5,857 nt of DNA. It comes from Burkholderiaceae bacterium. GTDB taxonomy: Bacteria; Pseudomonadota; Gammaproteobacteria; Burkholderiales; Burkholderiaceae. The notes below the pieces were generated by a model. The model had not been told where the DNA came from. It ran no database searches and saw only the letters and a list, made by a program, of their open reading frames with translations. Shown here in pieces: positions 1-5,744 of the stretch (position 1 is the stretch's first letter; every line of letters starts with the position of its first letter). Location: NCBI GenBank assembly GCA_017998575.1, contig JAGOCV010000259.1, positions 1 to 5,857 on the forward strand. Direction: 5' to 3'. Position numbers and translations under genes: made by a program.

Positions 1-66
1 CGCAAGGGGCTGATCGAGAGTTTGCTGCAGTGCTCGCAGCAGGCGATGGGCGGCGCACGCAGCTAG
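1..66 (+). CDS. C-terminal fragment of an unrecognised protein
   Basis: Frame 1 is open from the left edge to a TAG at 64-66 and gives 21 residues, beginning RKGLIESLLQ and ending MGGARS. The start lies outside the window. The fragment looks like a C-terminal amphipathic helix followed by a small polar tail, which is normal for a protein end. I do not recognise the family. Frame 2 stops within the first dozen bases. Frame 3 stays open further, to about 160, but its composition is not obviously protein-like, so frame 1 is the better choice. The call rests only on an open frame and plausible composition. Confidence 0.4.
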   Translation, partial: RKGLIESLLQCSQQAMGGARS

Positions 67-265
67 CTGCCGGTCCGCCCACGAAATGCCCCGGCACTAA
101 TTCACGCGCGGTGCTGTGGTCCGTGCGCGACGCCGGGTGCATCCACATCGCACCAGCGTGACAAACAGCCGTTCATGCGCGGCCGTGTGCAACGTCCGGT
201 GATCCTTTCCTGCCTAGACTCCGTAGTTACCCTTGGTCATTTCACCCCCTGTATTGGTCCTGCGC
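67..265. other. Non-coding stretch upstream of the MHYT gene
   Basis: About 200 bases separate the upstream stop codon from the MHYT start. I find no convincing gene on either strand. The stretch should hold the promoter of the MHYT gene, but no good pair of boxes is visible. GTGACA at 158-163 is a near-consensus -35 but has no -10 at the right distance, and TAGACT at 215-220 is a moderate -10 with no matching -35. A small dyad, GGTGC at 136-140 with GCACC at 150-154, could be a hairpin or a binding site. It is not strong enough to name. Confidence 0.4.
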
Positions 266-1036
266 ATGGAAAAACTGGTCACGAGCTATTCGACGACGAT
301 GGTCGCCATCTCCTTCCTCATTTCGATGGTGGGCGCCTTCATCGCGTTGAATGCCGCGCGCAACATGGTGCGCGCCGACGGCAGCCTCCATCGCATGAAC
401 ACCTTCACCGCCAGCCTGGCGCTGGGCGGCATCGCCGTGTGGGCCATGCACTTCGTGGGGATGCTGGCTCTGCGCCTGCCGATGGGCCACGGCTACTCGA
501 TGGTCGAGACGGGCCTCTCGCTGGTGGCCGCCGCTGCCGCCACGGGCGCGGCGCTGGTGTTCGTCGCGCGCAACCCGGGCAGCCGCGTGCGGCTGCTCGT
601 GGCCGGTGTGCTGCTGGGCCTGGCCGTGTGCGTGATGCACTACCTGGGCATGCAGGGCATGCGCTTCGGCGGCTACTTCCTGTGGTCGGTGCCGCTGGTG
701 CTGGCGTCCATCGCCATTGCCATCGTCGCCGCCACGGCGGCGCTGTGGCTGGCCTTCAACACACGCGGCCTGCCGGGGACGACGCTGGCCTCCATGGTGA
801 TGGCCGTGGCCGTGTGCGCCATGCACTACACCGGCATGGGCGCGGCCGACTTCATCTGCACCGTGGACAACCGCTCGGCCGTGCCCACCGGCTTCGGCGT
901 CATCAGCTCGTGGGAACTGCCTTCGATGGTGATCTTCTCGGTGGCCTGCTTCGCCGTGGTGCTGGCGGCCGACCAGCTGTTCAACGCACTGTCGGAAGCG
1001 CCCCGGGCCGCCACCAAGCCAGCGGCCAGCAACTGA
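266..1036 (+). CDS. Stand-alone MHYT-domain integral membrane protein
   Basis: This is a 256-residue membrane protein of the MHYT family. It carries three copies of the signature motif: MHFVGM (61-66), MHYLGM (124-129) and MHYTGM (186-191). Seven hydrophobic segments are visible, at about 8-30, 47-68, 82-101, 109-129, 139-163, 174-195 and 218-238. MHYT domains are thought to bind a metal, probably copper, through the Met/His residues and to sense a diatomic gas such as O2, CO or NO. That function is a family proposal. Many relatives carry a GGDEF/EAL, kinase or LytTR output domain, but this one ends in a short Ala/Pro-rich tail, so any signal must pass to a separate partner. I chose the ATG at 266. 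A TTG at 233 would add 11 residues but has no better ribosome-binding site; neither start has a strong one. The dedA gene follows after 41 bases on the same strand. Confidence 0.93.
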   Translation: MEKLVTSYSTTMVAISFLISMVGAFIALNAARNMVRADGSLHRMNTFTASLALGGIAVWAMHFVGMLALRLPMGHGYSMVETGLSLVAAAAATGAALVFVARNPGSRVRLLVAGVLLGLAVCVMHYLGMQGMRFGGYFLWSVPLVLASIAIAIVAATAALWLAFNTRGLPGTTLASMVMAVAVCAMHYTGMGAADFICTVDNRSAVPTGFGVISSWELPSMVIFSVACFAVVLAADQLFNALSEAPRAATKPAASN

Positions 1037-1065
1037 GCGGCGGCGGCGCGGCGCCTGGCCGCCGC

Positions 1066-1078
1066 TATATTGGCCGCA
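1066..1078 (+). promoter_or_regulatory. Possible -10 box giving a leaderless dedA transcript
   Basis: TATATT at 1066-1071 matches five of six bases of the sigma70 -10 consensus and stands out in very GC-rich sequence. The dedA ATG begins at 1078, six bases after the box, about where transcription would start. No purine-rich Shine-Dalgarno sequence lies between them. No clear -35 is visible in the GC-rich run before it. The inference is a transcript with little or no leader. Confidence 0.35.
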
Positions 1079-1683
1079 TGGTCGACTTCATCACGGGCTT
1101 CATCGAGCGCTTCGGCTACCTGGGTGTGGCGCTGCTCATGGCGGCGGAGAACATCTTTCCGCCCATCCCTTCCGAACTCATCATGCCGTTCGCCGGCGCG
1201 GCAGCCGCGCGCGGCGAACTCAGCCTGGCGGGGCTCGTGGCGGCGGGTGGCATCGGCTCGCTGCTGGGCACGCTGCCGTGGTACTGGCTGGGCCGCAGCA
1301 TTGGCGCCGAGCGGCTGCGCGCATGGGTGCGGCGCCATGGCCGCTGGCTGGCGATGACGCCGCCCGACCTGGCGCGTGCCGAGGACTGGTTCGAGCGCCG
1401 CGGCGGCTGGGCGCTGCTGGGCGGCCGGATGGTGCCCGCCGTGCGCAGCGTGATCTCGATGCCGGCCGGTATCGCCCGCATGCCGCTGGCGACGATGCTG
1501 GCCTGGTCGGCCGGTGGCACGCTGGCCTGGTCCGCGTTGCTGGCGGGGCTGGGCTACGCGCTGGCCGAGCAGTACGCGCGCGTGGCCGACGTGGTGGACA
1601 CGGTCGCGACGGGCGTGATCGCCGTGCTCGTCGTGGTGTATGTGTGGCGGGTGTTCGCCATCCCGCGTTCGCAGGATCGCTGA
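1078..1683 (+). CDS. DedA family (VTT/SNARE-associated domain) membrane protein
   Basis: This 201-residue integral membrane protein has the two hallmarks of the DedA family. The first is an acidic/proline re-entrant segment near the N-terminus, ENIFPPIPSE at 24-33. The second is the arginine-containing GGRMVPAVRS at 115-124, followed by MPAGIARMP at 128-136. Hydrophobic stretches lie at about 12-22, 34-42, 48-73, 137-162 and 175-193. DedA proteins act in the inner membrane as proton-driven transporters. Several are now linked to flipping of undecaprenyl phosphate or phosphatidylethanolamine, and to membrane-charge homeostasis and resistance to cationic peptides. The substrate of this member cannot be read from sequence. 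The length is typical of the family. The start is the ATG at 1078 because DedA homology begins there; the same frame is open further upstream, but that part overlaps the MHYT gene in another frame and has no sensible composition. The gene ends 26 bases from the convergent gene. Confidence 0.93.
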   Translation: MVDFITGFIERFGYLGVALLMAAENIFPPIPSELIMPFAGAAAARGELSLAGLVAAGGIGSLLGTLPWYWLGRSIGAERLRAWVRRHGRWLAMTPPDLARAEDWFERRGGWALLGGRMVPAVRSVISMPAGIARMPLATMLAWSAGGTLAWSALLAGLGYALAEQYARVADVVDTVATGVIAVLVVVYVWRVFAIPRSQDR

Positions 1684-1709
1684 GGCGCCGTGACCTAACC
1701 CGCAGCGGG

Positions 1710-2309
1710 CTACGTCGCCGCGCCTGCCGTCTTCGCCTCGGCGTAGGCACGGTGCACCGCCAGTGCCCGCCCCCGTGGTGTGAGCTGCAGCATGCGGTCG
1801 CTGCCCGCTGTCTCGTGTGCCGCCATCTGGCGGGCGATCAACAGGTCGACGGCGTGCTCCAGCGCCAGGGCCGGCTCGCCGCCGATGCGCTCGCCCAGCG
1901 TGGCGGTGGGAATCGGCTGGGGGTCGGCGCGGGCCAGCTCGATCATCACGAGCTCTTCGGCGCGCGACAGCGGCACGCGCTCGGGCCCCGAGCCGAACAG
2001 CGTCGCGGGGCCGCGGCGCAGGTAGTCGCGGCGGGCGTCGCGCGGATCGCGCCGCGGCGGATCGGCACGCGGGCGCGGCACCGGTTCGTCGCGATCGAGC
2101 AGCGGGGTCAGCACCTCGACCAGCGCCGCACACACCACGCCGCCGATCAGCGCGATCACCGCCACGCGCGGCACCGGCACGGCACCCGTGAGGAAATCCA
2201 GCAGCGGACCGGCCGCACTCGCCCAGGGCGCGGCCTTGAGCCACTCGGCCAGCACGGTGGCCAGCGCGGGCACGGCCACCACCAGCAGGAAGATCCTGAA
2301 GTACTTCAT
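1710..2309 (-). CDS. Unrecognised membrane protein with winged-helix-like C-terminus
   Basis: I do not recognise this 199-residue protein as a named family. Residues 3-20 form one hydrophobic segment and residues about 46-71 a second, with a short amphipathic stretch between. A strongly charged, Pro/Arg-rich linker follows (73-98). The C-terminal part, about 114-190, reads like a small winged helix: SRAEELVMIELARA as first helix, TATLGERIG as a turn helix, a long helix at 146-162, then a strand/wing that ends QLTPRGRALAVHRA. This suggests a membrane-tethered DNA- or protein-binding module, which is inference only. I chose the ATG at 2309 because GGAAGG lies nine bases upstream and the hydrophobic segment then begins at once. 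An in-frame ATG at 2342 would add 11 Arg/Pro-rich residues and has no ribosome-binding site. It follows paoC on the same strand after 64 bases and may be cotranscribed with it. Confidence 0.75.
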   Translation of the reverse strand: MKYFRIFLLVVAVPALATVLAEWLKAAPWASAAGPLLDFLTGAVPVPRVAVIALIGGVVCAALVEVLTPLLDRDEPVPRPRADPPRRDPRDARRDYLRRGPATLFGSGPERVPLSRAEELVMIELARADPQPIPTATLGERIGGEPALALEHAVDLLIARQMAAHETAGSDRMLQLTPRGRALAVHRAYAEAKTAGAAT

Positions 2310-2374
2310 GGTCCCTCGCCTTCCGGGTTGTCGAGGGGCCATGTTAGTACGGCGGCCAGCGCGGGGGCATCCAT
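2306..2374 (-). CDS. Possible 22-codon relay or leader ORF between paoC and the next gene
   Basis: A small frame begins with an ATG whose A is the last base of the paoC stop (TGATG, 2376-2372). It runs 22 codons and ends at a TGA (2308-2306) that overlaps the ATG of the downstream membrane-protein gene (ATGA). The peptide begins MDAPALAAVLTW and continues PLDNPEGEGP. An AAGGTG lies about eleven bases upstream of the ATG, inside the end of paoC. The geometry would let a ribosome leaving paoC restart here and hand over to the next gene. No homology supports it. In GC-rich DNA an open frame this short arises easily by chance. Confidence 0.25.
   Translation of the reverse strand: MDAPALAAVLTWPLDNPEGEGP
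2310..2340 (-). promoter_or_regulatory. Hairpin enclosing the ribosome-binding site of the downstream gene
   Basis: In the - strand transcript GGCCCCUCG (from 2340) can pair with CGAGGGACC (ending at 2310), giving eight pairs and one C-A mismatch around a 13-base loop. The loop (2331-2319) holds GGAAGG, the best Shine-Dalgarno match, and the 3' arm abuts the ATG at 2309. Such a structure could limit ribosome entry unless it is opened by translation from upstream. There is no U-tract, so it is not a standard terminator. The pairing is visible in the sequence; the function is inference. Confidence 0.35.
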
Positions 2375-4677
2375 CAGGGCGCCATCACCTTGTCGGGCGT
2401 GAAGGGTTTGTCGCACAGGCGCCGGCCGGTCGCATGCCGGATGGCGTTCGACACGGCCGCGGCGACAGCCACGCTGCCGATCTCGCCGACGCCCTTGGCG
2501 CCCAGCCGGCTGACGATGCGGTCGTCTTCCGCGACAAAGATCACGTCGATATCGTGGATGTCGGCGTTCACCGGCACGTGGTATTCGGCCAGGCTGTGGT
2601 TCATGAAGCGGCCCTGCGCTTCGTCGTTGAGCGTCTCTTCATGCAGCGCCTGGCTGATGCCCCATACCACGCCGCCGATGATCTGGCTGCGCGCCGTGAG
2701 CGGATTGACGATGCGGCCCGCCGCGATGGCGCTGACCACGCGCGTGACGCGCACGGTGCCCAGTTCCTCGTCGACGCGCACTTCGCAGAACACGGCCGAG
2801 TGCGTGGCGCGCACATATTTCTTCTGCTTGAGGATGTCAGGCAGCAGCAGGTACTTCACCTCCAGCGGCTGGCCGTCGCCGCCGGCGGCCACGATGTCGG
2901 CCAGACCGACGGCGCGGCCGGGCTCGCGGCGGCTGCGCAGCACGCCGCCCGTGCACTCCACGTCGGCGAACTTCAGGCCGCGCAGGGGCGAGTCGGTCAG
3001 GCCCTGCGCACGCTTGAGCAACGCCTTCTGCAGCTTCTCGCAGGCGCCCTCGACGGCCGAGCCCACGGTGGTGACGTGCGACGAGCCGCCCTCCACCGGC
3101 GCCACCGGCAAGGTCGAATCGCCCAGCCGGAACGTCACGTGCTCAAGCGGCAGGCCCATGGCTGCCGCGGCGATCTGTGCCATCACGGTATAGGTGCCGG
3201 TGCCGATGTCGCTGGCCGCGCTTTCCACGACCAGATGGCCCCGGGCATCCAGCACGGCCCGCGCGCGCGCGAACATCTGCAAGGCGTCCCAGGTGCCCGT
3301 GGCCATGCCCCAGCCGATCAGCTCGCGCCCTTCGCGCATCGAGCGTGGCTCGGGCTGGCGCGCCGCCCAGCCGAAGCGCTCGGCGCCCTGCGTGTAGCAG
3401 GCGTGCAGCTCCTTGGTCGAATACGGCAGGTCCTTGGCCGCATCGCGCTCGGCGTAGTTGGCCAAGCGCAGCGCCAGCGGGTCCATGCCCACCTGGCAGG
3501 CCAGCTCGTCCATGGCCACCTCCAGCGCGAACACGCCGTGCGCGGCGCCGGGCGCGCGCATGTCCATCGGCGTGGCATGGTCCAGCGGCACGATCCTGTA
3601 GCCGAGCTGCACGTTGTCGCAGCGGTAGAGCTGGCCCGACCAGTTGACGACCACTTCCACATAGTCCTCCAGCCGCGAGGTGGCGCCGATGGCATCGTGC
3701 ATCACGGCCTGCAGGCGGCCCTGCGCGTCGGCCGCCAGGCGCACGCGCTGCCAGGTCTGCGGCCGGTGGCCGAAGGTGAACATCTGCTGGCGCGTGAGCA
3801 CCACGCGCACCGAGCGCCCCAGGTGCAGCGACGCCATCACCGCCAGCAGCAGGTTGTACTGCGGCCGCAGGCCCGAGCCGAAGGCGCCGCCGACGAAGGC
3901 GTTCTTCACCGTCACCTTGTCTTTGCCCAGGCCGAACACGTGCGACACCTGCCAGCGGCTGTTCTGCGAGCCCTGGGTCTTGTCGTGGATGGTGAGATGC
4001 CCGTCCGGCCCGCGGATCACCGTGCTGGCGTGCATCTCCATCGGGTTGTGGTGTTCCGCGCCGCTGTGGAAATCCAGATCCACGGTGTGAGGCGCGGCGG
4101 CGAACGCGGCCGGCGCATCGCCCGTGGGTTGGGGTGGCTTGGAGAAGCCGGCCTTGAACCCCGTGGGCTTGCGCGCCCGCGGCAGGCTGGAATCCAGGCC
4201 CGTCTCATGCGCCTCGCGCGCGTAGTCCACGCGCACCAGCGCGGCGGCGCAACGCGCGGCCTCGAAGCTGTCGGCCAGCACGAGGGCGATCGGCTGGCCG
4301 CTGTAGACGATGCCATCGCTGTAGAGCGGCTTGAACGGCGATCCGCCGGGCGCGATCATGTCCTTGTAGAAAAGATCGAGCCGGCGCGTGCGCGGCCGGT
4401 GGCCGTGCCACAGGATGTCGATCACGCCGGGCACGGCGCGGGCTTCATCCAGATGCATGGCGGTGATGCGGCCCCTGGCGATGGCGCTGCTCACCACGAC
4501 GCCATGGCACAGGTCGGGCGCCGGATGCTCGGCCGCATAGCGCGCCTGGCCCGTGACCTTGAGGCGGCCGTCGATGCGCGGCAGCGCATCGCCCACGGCC
4601 ACGGTGCCGCTGCCTGTGTCGGCCAGCGGTTGCTGCACGGCCTCGGGGCGCGGCGCGGGTCGGGGTACGGCGTTCAT
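2374..4677 (-). CDS. paoC: PaoC-like molybdenum-cofactor subunit of aldehyde oxidoreductase
   Basis: This 767-residue large subunit of a xanthine oxidase-family molybdenum hydroxylase binds the Mo-pterin cytosine dinucleotide cofactor and carries the active site. The N-terminal small-hammerhead domain (about 30-160) includes PRIDGRLKVTGQARYAAE and SSAIARGRITA. Cofactor-binding segments follow in order: GGAFGSGL (263-270), MDMRAPGAAHG (371-381), DIGTGTYTVMAQ (490-501) and the EGGSS loop (529-533). GAKGVGEIG (726-734) holds the expected catalytic base, Glu732. It resembles E. coli PaoC/YagR along its length and is slightly longer (PaoC is about 730 residues). PaoABC oxidises aromatic aldehydes to acids in the periplasm, but the true substrate here is uncertain. 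The CoxL active-site motif AYRCSFR is absent, so it is not a form I CO dehydrogenase. The start overlaps the paoB stop by four bases (ATGA) and has a strong AGAGGAG eight bases upstream. Trp463 falls where E. coli PaoC has Arg440. Confidence 0.93.
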   Translation of the reverse strand: MNAVPRPAPRPEAVQQPLADTGSGTVAVGDALPRIDGRLKVTGQARYAAEHPAPDLCHGVVVSSAIARGRITAMHLDEARAVPGVIDILWHGHRPRTRRLDLFYKDMIAPGGSPFKPLYSDGIVYSGQPIALVLADSFEAARCAAALVRVDYAREAHETGLDSSLPRARKPTGFKAGFSKPPQPTGDAPAAFAAAPHTVDLDFHSGAEHHNPMEMHASTVIRGPDGHLTIHDKTQGSQNSRWQVSHVFGLGKDKVTVKNAFVGGAFGSGLRPQYNLLLAVMASLHLGRSVRVVLTRQQMFTFGHRPQTWQRVRLAADAQGRLQAVMHDAIGATSRLEDYVEVVVNWSGQLYRCDNVQLGYRIVPLDHATPMDMRAPGAAHGVFALEVAMDELACQVGMDPLALRLANYAERDAAKDLPYSTKELHACYTQGAERFGWAARQPEPRSMREGRELIGWGMATGTWDALQMFARARAVLDARGHLVVESAASDIGTGTYTVMAQIAAAAMGLPLEHVTFRLGDSTLPVAPVEGGSSHVTTVGSAVEGACEKLQKALLKRAQGLTDSPLRGLKFADVECTGGVLRSRREPGRAVGLADIVAAGGDGQPLEVKYLLLPDILKQKKYVRATHSAVFCEVRVDEELGTVRVTRVVSAIAAGRIVNPLTARSQIIGGVVWGISQALHEETLNDEAQGRFMNHSLAEYHVPVNADIHDIDVIFVAEDDRIVSRLGAKGVGEIGSVAVAAAVSNAIRHATGRRLCDKPFTPDKVMAP

Positions 4678-5744
4678 GCGTCGGTCTCCTCTTGGGCGGC
4701 GCCGACGACGCGCGTGCCCGCCATGGCCTGCTGCATCGCCCGCACCACGGCGCGGCGCGCCAGCGTGATCTTGAAAGCGTTGTTGCCCACGCCGCTGCCC
4801 TGCGCCTGCGCGCCCTCCAGCAAGCGCACGGCCAGCGCTTCGAAGGCTTCGTCGCCGGGCTCGGCGCCGTGCAGCGACGCTTCGGCCTCGGGCACGCGCC
4901 AGGGCTTGTGCGCCACGCCGCCCAGGGCGACGCGCGCCGCGCGAATGCGCCCGTCGGGCCCCACGTCGAGCGCGGCCGCCACCGACACCAGCGCGAAGGC
5001 ATATGACGCGCGCTCGCGCACTTTCAGGTAGGCCGAGCGCGCCGCCAGCGCGGGCGCCGGCGGCAGCGTGATGGCCGTGATGAGTTCGTCGGCCTCCAGC
5101 GTGGTGTCGACGTCGGGCAGATCGCCCGGCAGGCGGTGGAACGACGCGAAGTCGATGCGGCGCTCGCCACGCCGGGACCGCACGTGCACCACGGCGTCGA
5201 GCGCGGCCAGCGCCACGCACATGTCCGACGGATGCGTGGCGATGCAGTGCGCACTCGCGCCCAGGATCGCATGCTGGCGCGCCAGCTGTCCGATGGCACT
5301 GCAGCCGGTGCCCGGCGCGCGCTTGTTGCACGGCGTGGCCACGTCGTAGAAGTAGTGGCAACGGGTGCGCTGCAGCAGGTTGCCGGCGTTGCTCGCCATG
5401 TTGCGGATCTGCGGCGAAGCACCGGCCAGGATGGCCTGGGCCAGCAAGGGCCAGCCCGCGCGCACCTGCGCGTGGCGCGCCGTGGCGGCGTTGCGGCCGG
5501 CGGCGCCCAGGCGCAGCTCGCCATCATCGGAGACTGAAATGCCGGACTCCAGCACGTGGTTCACATCGATCAGGGCGGCTGGCCGGGCCACGCCTTCCTT
5601 CATCAGGTCGAGCAGATTGGTGCCGCCCGCCACGAAGCGCGGCGGCTGTGCAATGCTGTTGACCGGCGGGCGGCCGCCTGTCACGGACAGCGCGCACAGC
5701 GCGCCCTCCAGATCGCGCGGGGCGGTGTAAGTGAAGGGATTCAT
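4674..5744 (-). CDS. paoB: PaoB-like FAD and [4Fe-4S] subunit of aldehyde oxidoreductase
   Basis: This 356-residue medium subunit of the molybdenum hydroxylase passes electrons from the iron-sulfur subunit to FAD and then to an external acceptor. VAGGTNLLDLMKEG (38-51) and NMASNAGNLLQ (115-125) are the FAD-binding segments. The region after them matches the PaoB-specific insertion that ligates a [4Fe-4S] cluster, with Cys129 (RTRCHYF), Cys139 (TPCNKR), Cys148 (GTGCSA) and Cys167 (AHCIATHPSD). A further Cys176 (DMCVALAALDA) is not expected as a ligand. The C-terminal domain has the conserved KVRERASYAFALVSVAAAL (241-259) and ALGGVAHKPWR (273-283). It is longer than E. coli PaoB (about 318 residues), partly because of a Gly/Pro-rich insert at about 22-36. 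The ATG at 5744 has AGGGG seven bases upstream and overlaps the paoA stop as ATGA. An in-frame upstream extension only covers the paoA end. Confidence 0.95.
   Translation of the reverse strand: MNPFTYTAPRDLEGALCALSVTGGRPPVNSIAQPPRFVAGGTNLLDLMKEGVARPAALIDVNHVLESGISVSDDGELRLGAAGRNAATARHAQVRAGWPLLAQAILAGASPQIRNMASNAGNLLQRTRCHYFYDVATPCNKRAPGTGCSAIGQLARQHAILGASAHCIATHPSDMCVALAALDAVVHVRSRRGERRIDFASFHRLPGDLPDVDTTLEADELITAITLPPAPALAARSAYLKVRERASYAFALVSVAAALDVGPDGRIRAARVALGGVAHKPWRVPEAEASLHGAEPGDEAFEALAVRLLEGAQAQGSGVGNNAFKITLARRAVVRAMQQAMAGTRVVGAAQEETDA

Noticed and set aside
215..220. TAGACT as the -10 box of the MHYT gene
   Set aside because: It matches four of six consensus bases, and no -35 lies at 16-18 bases. 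Similar matches occur by chance.
1037..1065. GC-rich dyad (GCGGCGGC at 1037-1044 with GCCGCCGC at 1058-1065) as a terminator of the MHYT gene
   Set aside because: The arms are simple GC repeats common in this DNA, and no T-run follows. It may pause polymerase, but termination cannot be supported.
175..1077. Upstream in-frame extension of the DedA protein to an ATG at 175
   Set aside because: The extension is the +2-type shadow of the MHYT gene with low-complexity Arg/Gly/His composition. DedA homology starts at the ATG at 1078.
1699..1709. CCCGC-A-GCGGG dyad between the convergent stops as a bidirectional terminator
   Set aside because: The stem is too short once a usable loop is allowed, and neither strand has a T-tract.
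826..2244. A 472-codon open frame on the - strand
   Set aside because: It lies antisense to the dedA gene and the end of the MHYT gene and in another frame of the membrane-protein gene. Its Arg/Ala/Gly-rich composition shows no motif, so it is a shadow.
2188..5031. A 947-codon open frame on the + strand
   Set aside because: It is antisense to paoC and paoB, is rich in Arg, His, Ala and Gly, and has no domain. It is an artefact of few stop codons opposite GC-rich genes with strong third-position G/C.
4678..5361. In-frame upstream extension of PaoC to a 995-residue protein
   Set aside because: The added 228 residues overlap paoB in another frame and look like shadow sequence. The ATG at 4677 has a strong Shine-Dalgarno sequence and an ATGA overlap with paoB.
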